Below the pieces are notes generated by a model. That model was not told where the DNA came from, ran no database searches, and worked only from the letters and a program-made list of their open reading frames with translations. Source: Purpureocillium takamizusanense (Eukaryota; Ascomycota; Sordariomycetes; Hypocreales; Ophiocordycipitaceae). From it: a stretch of 64,000 nt of DNA. Shown here in pieces: positions 37,174 through 48,674 of the stretch. Where the stretch lies: the NCBI RefSeq assembly GCF_022605165.1, contig NC_063072.1:868001-932000 (forward strand), read 5' to 3'. The translations under genes and the position numbers were made by a program. The first letter of the stretch is position 1, and every line of letters begins with the position of its first letter.

Positions 37174-40100
37174 TTATGGCTTTGTGCTCTGGCCCCTCCG
37201 CTTCGGGTTGCCGCGCCCAGGCCGCTTCTTGGACGATGCCGACTTCTGGTCGCCGCCCTCGATGAACTTGATAAGCTCATCTATGCTGCGCGAGTCCATC
37301 TGCGAAGATGGCGACATACGCTGGGCAGGGCCTCCAGTGGTAGCCTGGGCAGGCGCAGCCGTTGCCGGGAAACGGATGCCTGATCGGATGCGCCGAGCCT
37401 GGACGTCTTTGGCATGCTTGGCGATGGAGACGGCATTCTGCGTCAGCTGTTCCAGCCAGCTCTCGGCCTCCTTCGTGTTCTTGTCCTCCGGTCCGAGCTC
37501 GTTGAGGAAGATATTGTATGATTCGCGCATGCGGTTCACAGCCGCCTTGGAGTCGTGGTCCAGCGCCAGAGCCTGTGCCAGCTGGAATAAGAGAGTGGCT
37601 GAATTCACTGACTGCTTTCCGAAGACAGATTCGCAAACGCGGAGCGACTCCTCGAACCAAAGCCTTGACTCATGGTAGGCCTTCAAATGCTGTAGCATAA
37701 CGGCGGCGTTGTTGATGGTCGTGATTGAATCAGGGTGGCCCGGGCCGTAAATGATCTTCCACAACATCAGGGCATGCTTCGATGCTGCGAGGGCTCCTTT
37801 GCTGTCTCCGACCTGATGGAGAAACAGGCTCAGGTTCAAGTAGTTGAGCAGCGTCTCAGCCGAATCGACGCCGACAGTCCGCTCCGCAACGACAATGGCC
37901 TTCCTCGCCAGCTCGACGGCCGCCTCTTTGTCCTCAAGCTGATAGTACAGCATGGACAGGCTGTTGTACACCTTGGCCACCTCTGGGTGCAAAATTCCGT
38001 AGATCTGCTCATGGAGCGACAAGGACTCCAGCAATAGCTCTTGGCCGAGCTTTTTCTGGTTCTGAATTATGGAGAGGCGACCAGCTTCGAGAGCCTCTTC
38101 AGCGAGAGCGCTTCTGGGACAGGAGTGCTTGATCAGAGGCACGACATCGATGACATCGTCCGGCGTGAACGTGGTGTTTGCTGTTGTGGATGCAGTAGAA
38201 GCGGGCGAGCCATCGCGAGCCTTCTTCTTTTTCTTTTTGGACTCGCCATTGACCTGTCCATTCGTCTGAGATTGAGGAACTTCTGTCTCAGCTTGGGGTT
38301 CAGACTGCTGAGCGCTGTCAAAGATATAGTCTTTGGCCTGGACTTGGAGGCCAAGCCTCAGGCAAACCTCACGGAGCAGCTGCGTGCTGCGAATGTCCTG
38401 GACCCAGTCCACGTTCAGCTTGTACCTGAAACGTTGAAGGACTTGCTCCTCAATGCTCGCCCTAAGGGTCTGTGGCGTAACGTGCTCGAAGCTAAGGTCC
38501 GCCTCAGGATAGAGCTCTCGGAGTGACGACTCAACCTCTGCGATAGGCTTGGGATTGAACTTCTGGCCAAGAAGGCAGTTCAACAGATGAGACACGCAAG
38601 CCGGCGTGAAAGGGACGGGTAGAGCGCGAAGATAGACTGCAGCCACGTGCTTGAATGTGCGGGAGACCATGTCCTGAATGCAAATGTCGCGTAGGCATCG
38701 TACGCGGACATCCGTAGCGAGGGTTGCCACCTTGCCAAGATATCTGATGTTGATACCCCGCTTGTGAAGCAGCCGGCTGAGAGACTGCCCGTCCATGGGG
38801 AAGCTGATGTCAGAATCAGAAAGCTCGCGAATGAGCTCTGGGATGACATTGTCTCGAAGGTAGTCGCAAGCCTCGCGGACCTCCTTCTCGTCCTTCTCGA
38901 GCTCACCTTTTTCCTCATCGGTCTGAGGAACCTGGCCGCTGAAAGCATCGGGGTTGAGGGCAAACTTGAAGTCGGACAGATCCAGCTGGTTCTTCGCCGA
39001 GTTTTCGGGCTCCTTGTCGGCGCTCTTCTCTTCGGTGCTTCCTTCAGCGGACTGCTCCTGTTTGGCCTGTCCGCGGCGAGCCAGCTCCTTGTCCACCCAC
39101 TGCTTCATTCTGAATCGTGCAAACGACTCGACTAATTCCGGGCGAAGTACAGTCATCCGGTGTGGGTACTCCTTAATTGCCTGCTCGCTGGTCTTCGATT
39201 TTGTCTCATCCAGCCAGCTGACATCGAAGGGAGTGATCCTGTACAGGTCCAGGACGTATTTGCGACCATCGGTTCCCATGAGACCCTTGGTCTCGACACT
39301 AGCCTCCAGGTCAAATCTCTTTCCATCCTTGTCCCAGACAGGGTGGTTTTTGACCTTGAGCGCCTTAGAAAGCTGCGCAAAGGCGGCCGTGAACCTGTCA
39401 TCGGCGGCAACGACTTCTTTGCCGTCAACAGCGCCGTAGTCGATCTGATTTTCGCCCGGCTCCCGCTGCTTGAAGATCCCCGGAACAATGCTCTGACCGA
39501 CGATGCGCTTTCCGAGATAGTCAACGACTACCGTGGCAGGCGTGAAAAGGCCATCAATGTCGAGCTGGTTGACCAGTCTCACGCCGGCCACATCCTTACC
39601 CGTGGCAACACGGGCAGCCTCGTCGCCGCCCTCGGATGTGAAGGTACCCACGCCATCGGCGCCAAACGAGAAGAAGATGTTGTTGTACACGAAAATTTGG
39701 GCATCCCGGCATTCCGTAGGGTTCAGGGGCGCAATCTCGCCGCGGGCGACCATGACGGCACCTTTAGTGGCAGCATCATTGTAGTCAGCAAACAGCTTCG
39801 AGACCAGGCGCTCACGAAAAACGCGGTCCTGCACGGTTTCCTTCGGGAGCTCCTTGGCAGATTGGAACTCCTCGTTCCAGTCACGCAGAGTGTCTGTGTT
39901 TTCAACTCCAGAGAGAAGATATGTCTCCTGGGGGCGTGTGGCGTCAGGAACATGGGCACAGAGAGCGGAGCTCGGGGGAGGAACAGCCCAGGGCGCTGCA
40001 GGGATCGCGTTTGTAATCTGGAAAGTAGCCAGGGGGTCTCGCTGGTTGTTGTACTCTTGGAGCTGGACAAAAGTCTCGCTGAAAGAAGGCGACAGGAGGC

Positions 40101-41129
40101 CAATGAGCTCCAAAAGTGAGTGGGCTGACTGGCCCTTGGGGGCAGGCCTCGGGAAAGGGTCGAACTTTGCGTTCGACGACTTGTTGACGTAAAAGCCTGA
40201 CACATGAGCCGTCACCTGAAACTGCTCTCCTTCGTTCGTCGTAACAATCAGGTAGAGGAGGTGGCCGCGCTGCTTGAGATGGCACGGTGGAGGGTTCCAA
40301 GACGAAAGTGCAACGCCCTTGACTGTCTTGGGAGGAGGGCTGACAGGCTCGGGAATGAGTGTGGTGAGTGAAGGAATTGCCTGGAAGTCATAGTCCTTGA
40401 CAGGGAGCTCGTCGGCACTGTCTCCCGTGGCTGCCACCTGCGAGTTGAGGGAAAGCCCCTCGAAGAGCGACAGACCAGGCAGTACGCCCTGCGATATATC
40501 TGTCCTATCGCCCGCGGCCCCTATCAGTTCTCGGATTCGAACGAGGTGGATGCGGGCCTCCTTCTCCGTATACGGGTCTTGGACGAGGTGGAAGACGGGT
40601 TCCGGCTCGAGATCGGGGACCTCCGCAAGGGGGATGAAGTCGTTGACCTTTTGGCCGTTATGCTCGAGGTGAAAGCACGTGTAGCGAAAAGCGGACGGCA
40701 TATCGATGATGGACTGGCGGATTTCGTGAACCTGTTCTTGCGTAGACACCTTTGGGTCTTGTGAGCAGCAGTCAAGGCCAGATTTGCCAGGGTACCTACC
40801 ATGATTTGCATTTTTTGTGCCTCGGGGTCTGGCAGGACAATAGTGAGGTTTATTAACGCTGCGATGTGATTAGCGACGCCCGGGCAGGTGTGCAGGCGAA
40901 AGATCTCGTACAGTCGGCACCAACATCGGCCTCGACCTCCGCCTCCGCTTCCGCTGGAGCTGCGACGGCATCATTAGGCTCATTGGAGGCGTCGCCTAGG
41001 AAGAGACAAATACGCCGCGGTCAGCAAATCTGGGTTTCAATTGAGGCAAGGCGAAAGTCACGAGGGCGGGCACCAACCTGGAGCCGCAGCGGCAGGCACC
41101 GGCGTCTGAGACTGTGCTTCGGCAGCCAT
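37174..41129 (-). CDS. CLU1: Clustered mitochondria protein Clu1 (eIF3-associated)
   Basis: Exons 41078-41129, 40912-40995, 40800-40858 and 37174-40749 (minus strand) give 1256 residues. The first three small exons encode MAAEAQSQTPVPAAAAP, an acidic Ala/Glu stretch, and LTIVLPDPEAQKMQIM. The large exon continues VSTQEQVHEIRQSIIDMPSAFRYTCFHL, the CLU N-terminal region. It then contains the CLU domain (TFTSEGGDEAARVATGKDVAGVRL, QLDIDGLFTPATVVVDYLGKRIVGQSIVPGI, MGTDGRKYVLDLYRITPFDVSW) and the central domain (MPLIKHSCPRSALAEEALEAGRL-like section after the KKKKKKARDG linker). TPR-like repeats (VYNSLSMLYYQLEDKEAAVELARKAI, NYLNLSLFLHQVGDSKGALAASKHAL) and a basic tail (SKKRPGRGNPKRRGQ) follow. Clu1 binds mRNAs and keeps mitochondria distributed. 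For intron 2 I chose the GTACGA donor at 40911, since the alternative GTGCCG upstream is weaker though also in phase. Confidence 0.94.
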
Positions 41130-41655
41130 GACGTTCTGTTATACAAAGGGACGGCTGATGGGAACAAGAGGTACAATTAGAACACAACGGGGTTGAGGGG
41201 GAGGGGAAGGCCACCGGTCATGAGCGCCCTCCGGCAAAGGTTTGAAGAGAGGCGCAACAACTGGGGAATTGGCTTGACAAGAGGCAGAACGGGGAAGAGA
41301 ACGGGGATTCTGGGGAGAAAAAAAATTGGACGAATTGCCTGCACGGCAAGAGCCGGCCGTTCGAAGCTCGGGTGACCTTGACGCTACCTGGCTGTCCTCG
41401 CCCGTCCCCGCGTTTGTGGCGTACTGCAAGTGTATAGTTGTGAAGCCGCAGGCCCCGAAGCCGGGTAACTCCAGGCCCCACTGTGGCGCTAGGCCAGGAG
41501 AGGAAGAAAGTAAACATGTCGCATGTTTGAGAACGCCAGAGCCCGTCTTTTTGCTCCCTCGTCCTCACCAACAGCATCCCTCTTCTCCGAGCACTTAGCT
41601 TGGCTATCGATTATCCATGCCCTCTACATGATTATAATTTGCTTGCAAACGACCA
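41130..41655. other. Divergent promoter region between CLU1 and the next gene
   Basis: No gene is supported in these 526 bp. A short poly-A run lies at about 41318-41325. Confidence 0.45.
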
Positions 41656-43920
41656 ATGAGTCATCCGGGAACCGATGCGACAGCCGCCGATTCAGGCCTC
41701 GGCCACGAGGTGCAGCCGACAAGATGCGCCGCTTCTACCCGACCGAGTGCGCCAGACCTCCAACCATGGACCGCAACACGTTGCCACCGCCTCCTCCGCC
41801 AGCTCCAGTCACGGCTAGCCCGGCTGAGGAAGCTCGCCCCCGATGAGGGCCCTGCCTCCTGCCAGGAATCGAAACGATCGAGTCAGGCCGATGCCAAGTC
41901 TGCGACTGCGAAACGCGTCAAGCTCACGTACGCTGGCCGCAAGCGGCACGAGGACACCGGTACAGAGGACTCAAAGCCCCTTGTTGCACTTTGCACTCCT
42001 AAACGACCAGTCCGCACGCTGGGAGCGATGAAAATGATCAAATCCTCCCCTGCGTCTGGGCAGGTGGACATTCCGTCTCCGATCTGGCGCCGAATCAGTG
42101 ACCCCACAGACACGCCCAGGCGAGCACAAAGCAATCAGGTGGATATCTCCGAATTTATATCTAGTGCTCCCGCGGGAACTGTCCTGTCAGACGTCACGGC
42201 GGACCTCCGTCCATTGGCAGCAGCCCTGGGAGCAGAGAAATACCGTATCTATCATGCCATCCTTGGCTGGCTCAACACTTTGCTGCTGTCAACAGTGCCT
42301 CGAGGCCGAGAGCCGGCGCCAAACTCGCTTCTCGCAATGTGTTTGCGAAAAATCCCCTGCTGCGTAGCCGACATCGAATGTTACGAACGAGACGTGGCAA
42401 AGCAACAGGGACGTCAGTCGATGTGGGATGCATCTAATGTATCGTTTGAGCTTTACGGTCAGCTCGAGACTCTCGGGTCAGCCACAGGCGGTTGGCGCCC
42501 ATTGAAGCTGGCGATTAGGGCCCACGGGCTGTCGCTTCTTTGCCAGGCCGTTGCGGAGGAGGTTTTCGATCCAATATACGTCGCTCTCCTCATCCGACTT
42601 TGCGCGCGACTAGGGTGTACTGAAGGGGTGCATAAACTTGCAACTTCGTCAAAAGTCATTCTACCTGAACCACGCACAATGCTAAGCGGTCTCGCCGAAG
42701 ATAAGCACCTCTTGCCTCTTCGTGAACTCGTTGGCTTCGACGCAAAAAGAGCAATATGCCGAGCAGCGATGGCCTCTGTGTCAAGTTTGGCGCAGAAAGA
42801 TCGCTTACCAACGAGGTGGTTGTCTACGCGTGTATTTTCGGGCCTTTGGGCATCGAACTTGGAATTGATATCATCGACCACTTCCGGCGCAGCAGCTATG
42901 GCCTTTTCCACGGCCTGTTTACCCCTGATGATTCTGGACAACGACAGCGCAGCGGAAGGTCAACCAATGGAGGCAGAACAGAGACTTGCAAGTGTGGTTG
43001 CAGGAATGGTGGCCACCTTGCTCGCTCTGTCAGAGGCCAGCCATGATGACCCTCGGGCGTCGAGGCACCAACGAGCTGAACGGCGCGTACGATACCTTTT
43101 GGACTGTTGCTTCCATCAGGTATGCCGCCGCAAGCGTGGGCGAGTCGGGCGGGACAGCGGGGCATTCATGCTGGTGCTGGCACGGTACATTGTGTTCGCA
43201 ACTGGGCCTCAAGCCAGTTCCATCTTTGCCCAGGAAGCACGGCGTGATCTCGTGTCACTGGCGGCCACGCCGAAAAGCGTCGAAGGGTCGCAATCGCGAT
43301 ACCGTCAGACCATTCTGCTATTGTGCTCCATCGCTCAATACCGCGGTCGAAGCCGCGCCATCTCCAGCAGAGACTGCGTCGCGGACATATCCAGACAGTT
43401 GAGTGAGCTGAATCTTGGGGATAGCTTCGATCACGACTTGCAAAAGGATGTCGCATTTCTGTTGGCACAACGGACCAAAGACCTGCGAGACCTCGCATTC
43501 GCCGAGAGGTTGAAAGGGGCGAGGAACCCGAGCGGAGGCAATGCAATGTTCTCCGGCTGGCGGTGGGAGGAGGGCATCAGCGAGTGGGTTCTCCCGGATA
43601 GTGACGAGGACCAGGTCGAAGAGAAGCCGCGGGAGGCCTTGAGGCAACTGCGCAACCGTTCCTGTTCCAACAGCCAAAGCACGAGGGCGTCGGCGCCTAT
43701 GGAGATGAGTACATCGCGGCGTAAGAGACGGAGCGATGGTGGTGCTCGCTATGCGCTATGTGCCGGGAAGGAGAACGGCGGCGACGACATGGACTTGCCA
43801 GGTGCATCGCTGTATGGCGATGAGTCGGCCCCGGTAGCAAAACGGTTGCGGACACGCCCGGCACGCTCTGGCTTGCTGCGGCTGCTGCCTTCGGAAGATG
43901 ATTGGGATGATTTGCTATAA
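41656..43920 (+). CDS. Uncharacterised fungal protein, probably nuclear
   Basis: A single open frame of 754 residues with no intron; I do not recognise a named family. The N-terminus is polar, with a short helix-like RCHRLLRQLQSRLARLRKLAP. A basic patch follows (TAKRVKLTYAGRKRHED) that could act as a nuclear localisation signal. The centre (about 160-600) is rich in alpha-helix-forming hydrophobics (LRPLAAALGAEKYRIYHAILGWLNTLLL, LALIRLCARLG-like, AMAFSTACLPLMI, VVAGMVATLLALSEA), suggesting a helical-repeat fold. A conserved-looking block FSGWRWEEGISEWVLPDSDEDQ is followed by Lys/Arg-rich sequence (SRRKRRSDGG, VAKRLRTRPARSG) and the acidic end PSEDDWDDLL. Codon use and length leave little doubt that it is a gene; the function is open. 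Confidence 0.82.
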   Translation: MSHPGTDATAADSGLGHEVQPTRCAASTRPSAPDLQPWTATRCHRLLRQLQSRLARLRKLAPDEGPASCQESKRSSQADAKSATAKRVKLTYAGRKRHEDTGTEDSKPLVALCTPKRPVRTLGAMKMIKSSPASGQVDIPSPIWRRISDPTDTPRRAQSNQVDISEFISSAPAGTVLSDVTADLRPLAAALGAEKYRIYHAILGWLNTLLLSTVPRGREPAPNSLLAMCLRKIPCCVADIECYERDVAKQQGRQSMWDASNVSFELYGQLETLGSATGGWRPLKLAIRAHGLSLLCQAVAEEVFDPIYVALLIRLCARLGCTEGVHKLATSSKVILPEPRTMLSGLAEDKHLLPLRELVGFDAKRAICRAAMASVSSLAQKDRLPTRWLSTRVFSGLWASNLELISSTTSGAAAMAFSTACLPLMILDNDSAAEGQPMEAEQRLASVVAGMVATLLALSEASHDDPRASRHQRAERRVRYLLDCCFHQVCRRKRGRVGRDSGAFMLVLARYIVFATGPQASSIFAQEARRDLVSLAATPKSVEGSQSRYRQTILLLCSIAQYRGRSRAISSRDCVADISRQLSELNLGDSFDHDLQKDVAFLLAQRTKDLRDLAFAERLKGARNPSGGNAMFSGWRWEEGISEWVLPDSDEDQVEEKPREALRQLRNRSCSNSQSTRASAPMEMSTSRRKRRSDGGARYALCAGKENGGDDMDLPGASLYGDESAPVAKRLRTRPARSGLLRLLPSEDDWDDLL

Positions 43921-44778
43921 GCGACCAGCAACCGAACCGGGACTCGGTCACATTGGACGGATTATTTTCAAGCTTATGGATGCATCTTCTACAAGTCCTA
44001 TACTGCACTACGGAACAATATTTACGTAAAGTATCATTGTTCTTTCCCCCCATCTGCTGCTGGCAAATTCTTGCAGTGGGATTGTGTGATACAGTATCAA
44101 ATCATCTGAACGTAACAGATTGCCTACTACCTCTCGGCTTCTTGTCGCCGTAGTCTGTAGTTTCGAAGTGGCCATGCAGCCTACTAACTTAGAACGACGT
44201 GCTCACTCTCACCTTATACCTACCTAATTAAGCAAGTGGGTCCTAACCTATTGACGGGCTAATTGTCCGCAGCGGGGCGAATGGCAGCGCTCGCCATCCC
44301 CTTCCGTGGCTGAACTTGTTGGCGCTGCAAGGGACCCGACGGAGCGTGCATGTACCTCGCTGACCCAAAGTGCTGCTGTGGGTACCTAAGGCTGTATCTA
44401 CCGGAGGCCAGGTATGCAGCTACTGAAGCTAGCTGAGCCCCAAGACAACCTACCAGGTCACACATCCATGTCATTGGATCCACGCCCGCTTCTCCAAGGG
44501 TCCCGTGCCGCATCGCCCATCCGGCTTGCTCCCAATACCTGCTGACTGCTTCATCCATCAAAACAAGCAGGAGACCCCAGCCATCCGCTCGCTGCGGTGT
44601 CGCGAGAGACAAGATTATATTCTCCGCGTCAAACCTCGACATCCGGTACAGACTCGCACACACGAGGTCGTGGTCTCCGGCCACCATCGCAGGCCACTTG
44701 CTTGTCGCCTGGAGCGGAACTCGCCTCCACGCAGCAGCACCGCCAGCAGCCGCAGCGGCGCAGCCCCATCCGCCCACC
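43921..44778. other. Intergenic region upstream of the SLC35F6-like transporter
   Basis: No gene is supported. It has an AT-rich part (43960-44250) with ACTAACTTAG, CTTATACCTACCTAATTAAG and TCCTAACC words. A long minus-strand frame (44259-45056) runs through into the transporter gene but has no domain and is judged a shadow. Confidence 0.45.
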
Positions 44779-46115
44779 ATGGCCTCCCGCGCCGCTGTCC
44801 CCTTCTTGGTGGCCATGATGCTGTTGACCGGCGTCTGCAACACATTGCTCACCAAGTACCAAGTACGATGATCTCCCTGCACGGGGCTATGCAGGCCGGT
44901 CTCGTCGGAGGCGCTGACAGTTTCCCAGGACAACCAATGCGTGCGGAACTGTGACCCAAGGGACGGTAAGCGGCCGTCCCATTTCGAGCAGCCGGTGCTG
45001 CAGACGGCACAAATGTTTGTCGGTGAGATGGGATGTTGGCTCGTCATCGGGCTCATGTCGCTCTATCGCCGCGTCACCAAACAGCCCTCGCCCGCGGAGC
45101 GCGGCTATGAGGCTGTCGACGGCGGCGATGCCCACCAGGACCACCACGACGGTCCACCCAAACCCAACGGCGATCGCCCGTCTGTTCTTCGCGGGTACCG
45201 CGTCGTGCTTCTCGCTCTGCCGGCAATCTGCGACATCTGCGGGACGACACTCATGAACGCCGGGCTGCTCCTTGTTGCGGCCTCCATCTACCAGATGACT
45301 CGCGGCGCCCTCGTCCTCTTCGTCGGCCTCTTCAGCGTCTTGTTCCTGCGGCGCCATCTGTATCTCTTCCAGTGGCTGTCCCTGGTTGGTGTTGTCTCTG
45401 GCGTTGCCGTTGTGGGCCTTGCTGGCGCAATCTGGCCAGACGAGAAGAAGGTATCTCAGCAGGGCTTCGCCGACGACGCGGCGGACGGGGGCCTGTCTGA
45501 TGCCGCGAGGGCCATCATCGGCGTCCTGCTTATTGCCGGCGCGCAGATCTTCACGGCGACGCAGTTCGTGCTCGAGGAGTGGATGCTGGAGAACTCATCC
45601 ATTGAGCCCATCAAGGTTGTTGGCTGGGAAGGCGTATTCGGCCTCTCCGTGACGCTAACCGGCATGGCTGTGATGCACTTGGCTGTTGGCCGGACCGACG
45701 CCGGTCGTTACGGATATTTCGACATGCAGGAGGGCTTGCGGCAGATGATGCAGACGCGCATTTTGGTCACGAGCGTTCTCATCATGATCAGCATTGGGTA
45801 AGCATATCCCCTAGAAGCGCTTAGGGCTTGCTAACAAATAACACCAGCGCTTTCAACTTCTTTGGTCTCTCCGTGACGCGGAGCGTCAGTGCAACGTCGC
45901 GGTCGACCATTGACACCTGCAGGACGCTCTTCATCTGGATCGTCTCCCTGGGCCTCGGCTGGGAGTCATTCAAGGCGCTGCAAATTGTGGGTTTCGCCAT
46001 CCTTGTGTATTCCACGTTTGTCTTCAACGGCATCGTTCATCCGCCGCTGAGGAGCCTCCGCCCCAGCCACGAGGTTGAAGAGCTGCTCCCAGAAGAACCG
46101 ATCGAGCACCAGTAG
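44779..46115 (+). CDS. SLC35F6-like membrane transporter (drug/metabolite transporter superfamily)
   Basis: Exons 44779-44862, 44929-45797 and 45848-46115 give 406 residues. Exon 1 encodes the first membrane helix (PFLVAMMLLTGVCNTLLTKYQ) and exon 2 starts DNQCVRNCDPRD. Further helices are visible: MFVGEMGCWLVIGLMSLY, VVLLALPAICDICGTTLMNAGLLLVAASIYQM, ALVLFVGLFSVLFL, LFQWLSLVGVVSGVAVVGLAG, AIIGVLLIAGAQIFTATQFVLEEW, GWEGVFGLSVTLTGMAVMHL, ILVTSVLIMISIGAFNFFGLSVTR (across intron 2), TLFIWIVSLGLGW and IVGFAILVYSTFVFNGIV. That makes about ten, as in nucleotide-sugar/DMT transporters. Motifs AxxDxxxTTLMNxGL and FVLEEWML match the SLC35F6/ANT2-binding-protein group, of lysosomal or other endomembrane location in animals. 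The substrate is unknown. The tail is short, polar and cytosolic. Confidence 0.9.
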
Positions 46116-46664
46116 AATGACGCAGCGCACACTGGAATGATACACGCTGTTTGGACGTCCATGGTTAGGTTCAAGACTCGGGTCTGATCGTTAGAGCACA
46201 CACATCATCTCATGGAGTGGGTTTTAGAGCACGCTTTTGAATCAGCTAGCTTGGATCTGCGGGCGTTTGGAAGGACAGGAGAGTTGCATGGCACGAAATC
46301 TATATCGAATGACTCTGCACTCCCTGTAAACAATTTGGAATTTGACCTATGGAGGGGAACGCTGCCGCATGCTACATTATCGAAGTAAGTACTCGATACT
46401 CAAAGGGAACATGTCCCATCCTCGTATCGTAAACCACGTCGCCGGGCGTCTCAAGCCAGCATATCAACCAGCAACGTGCATTATGGGGTCGAAGTTGACG
46501 TCTGTGTGACCCCATGCATGTTATCTAACATCATCACCCAAAACGCCGTATTGAGTCGACCAACTGACTTGTGTGAACCAACCTTACCTATCGAGCCCAG
46601 CCGGCCCTTACCCATCGCCCTTGCCCTCGCCCTCGCCCTCGCCCGTCCCAGCGGCCGGGGTCGC
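46116..46664. other. Intergenic region between convergent transporter and Yippee genes
   Basis: No gene is supported. It contains a CCCTCG hexamer repeat at about 46624-46644 just beyond the Yippee stop codon. Confidence 0.45.
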
Positions 46665-47114
46665 CTACGCGACGTTGCAGAGCAGCTCGGCCTCGAGGAT
46701 GAACTTGCCCTCCTTGTACTTCTCCGAGTTCTCGTAAGCCTTATCGTACTTCCAGCCCACCGTCTCCTTGCACTGGCGGCAGGTGATGTCGCGGACAAGG
46801 TGGCGGCCCGTCGTCATGTTACGCTCGTTGGGCTCGCCAGCATCGATGTTGACAACGTTGTGGAAGAGGTACGCCTTGCCGTGCTGGCCACGGAAATTCT
46901 ATAGACCGAAGGGGCGTCAAGTCAGTCAGTCGGTCAGCGTGTCGGGGCAAAAAAGGAGCGAGCTGTGGGCAGGGTATGCACAGTGGAGGGCGGCGACTGT
47001 GGATGGGCAACGTACCCTGCTAATAATATCCTCATGGTTGGCGAGATGCGTCTTGCATGACTTGCAGCCGTAGATCTTGTTGCTGTTCAGATACGTGTTG
47101 TATGCGAGCCCCAT
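46665..47114 (-). CDS. MOH1: Yippee-family zinc-binding protein
   Basis: Exons 47016-47114 and 46665-46898 (minus strand) give 110 residues. The first exon MGLAYNTYLNSNKIYGCKSCKTHLANHEDIISR supplies the first zinc pair (CKSC). After the 117-bp intron the second exon gives NFRGQHGKAYLFHNVVNI, MTTGRHLVRDITCRQCKETVGWKYDKAYENSEKYKEGKFILE with the second pair (CRQC) and the diagnostic GW-K-Y-x-A-x-E-x-S-Q/E-K-Y-K-E-G-K block. Length fits the family (about 100-130). Yippee proteins have a MIS18/cereblon-like zinc fold. Yeast Moh1 and fungal homologues have been tied to stationary-phase survival and development, but the molecular role is unknown. Confidence 0.95.
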
Positions 47115-47320
47115 GGTTGACCGACACGCCGCGTGGGCGAGGAGGATAAGCGCAGCCTGGTGGTATGCCTCTTCTCTGGAATGTAGGCGCTCTTGCCAGC
47201 GTCTCTATATCGACGTGTTCGTGACGCGTGCCCGGGGGGGCCGAAGCTCCGGGTTCCAGCTCACAACGGAGCTTCGAGACGTCGAGGTACAGGCGAACGT
47301 CCGTTGCTGGGCGGACTGTG

Positions 47321-47345
47321 CGGCGGCGGCGGCGGCGGCGGCGGC
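47321..47345. repeat. (CGG)8 trinucleotide repeat
   Basis: A perfect CGG run about 210 bp upstream of the Yippee start codon, in its probable promoter or 5' UTR. Confidence 0.85.
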
Positions 47346-48215
47346 AGGTGTCTGGTAGCTGCTGTAGACGCGCACGGTTGATGGCACGGGCTGAAAGCAG
47401 CTTTCGGATGATCAGTTGGGGTTGCCGTCGGAGCGAGAGGGGTGAGGTCTAGCGGCGGCGGCAGTGGTGGGCGAGATAAGACGAGAGACACGGCGGGCAA
47501 AGGGATGATGATAAGGGTAGCTCAGGCGAGGCCGCGAAAGGATGCGACAGGTCGGCCAGGTCAGCTGGCCCAGTGGGGGTTGGTTGGGGGTTGAAGGTTG
47601 AACGGTCGAAGTCAGGCTGTAGCACCGGGACGGGCGTACGACGAGCAGGCACCCGCTGAAGAGATGGAAGATGACGGGAGGCACCAGGCCAGGTAACCGC
47701 TCCGGTAGTGATGGTGGTAGTGGTGGTGGTGTGACCGACGGGATGGACGTCACTAGGTGGTCAAACGGAGTGCAGACGGCGCGGAGGCAGCCGTCTCGTC
47801 TCACAAGGCGGCAGGTACTCAAGCCCTGGGCTGTTCGTCGGCGCGGGTTAGGATGGAAGGGACGGGAGGGAGGCAAGGTGGAGGTGAGGCAGGCGATCCG
47901 TCAGTCAGCCGGCGGTCGTTCAAACGTCTGGCTGTCTTGGCAGTTGGCGCAGGTTTGAGCGGGCAGGCAGGCAAGCAGGCAGACGGACAGAAAGGCGGAT
48001 AGACAGATGAGGTGTGAAGCGAGGCAAGGCGAGGCAAGGCTGGTAAACGTGCGTTGGAGCCGGCCAGCCAGCGCGGCGGTGACGCACCTCCCACTTCGAT
48101 CGCTCTCCACCCCGCCGCTGTATCACCAGCGCGACGTCCGATTCCAGGCCTGGCCAGGCATGTTCCAGCCATGGATCCGAGCACCGGCTGCGGCGAGGTT
48201 GGGCTCTGGCTTGCC

Positions 48216-48240
48216 TGGGCTGGGCTGGGCTGGGCTGGGG
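48216..48240. repeat. GGGCT pentanucleotide repeat
   Basis: Four to five tandem TGGGC units in an intergenic tract. Confidence 0.8.
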
Positions 48241-48674
48241 CTGCCCACCTTGACGTACCCCACACACCTCTCTGGCTGGCGCCCCCCCACGGTGGGGTCC
48301 CGCCATCGTCGTCGAAAGCCGCTGGCCACCACTGCATGACAGTTTCGCACGAACATGGTTCAACAGACGCTCTCACACGCGCATAATGCATGGTGATGTC
48401 AATGGATGGCATTATTGCCCGTTAGAGCCCACATCGTACGTGGCTTAGCGCCGGCGCGGGCTTTAAAGGGAATCTATCTCGCTCTCTTCTCGCCTTGCGG
48501 CATCGGTTAAAACCAGTATCATGGGGTAAAAACCTGCCTCCATCACATCATGGTCGAGTCCCCTATGTAGGCTTCATGACAACAAGTTCGAGGAAGCAGC
48601 TTTACTCAAAAACGCCGTTGCTCCATCGGTTCCAGTTCGTGCATATTCGGCACATCCGTACTCTGCCAGCTAGG

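Larger units (their letters stand above)
47115..48674. other. Repeat-rich intergenic region
   Basis: No gene is supported in 1.56 kb. Frames here are driven by simple sequence: (CGG)8 at 47321-47345, GTG/GGT runs near 47700-47730, GCAGGCAAGCAGGCAGACGG-like degenerate repeats near 47960-48010, and GGGCT pentamers at 48216-48240. It lies upstream of the Yippee gene and downstream of the DUF2985 gene. Confidence 0.5.

Noticed and set aside
44259..45056. 265-codon minus-strand frame overlapping the SLC35F6-like gene
   Set aside because: The overlapping + strand gene has clear membrane helices and in-phase introns; the minus frame has no motif.
47205..47876. Several frames on both strands over CGG/GTG repeats
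   Set aside because: All are explained by trinucleotide repeats; none has a domain.
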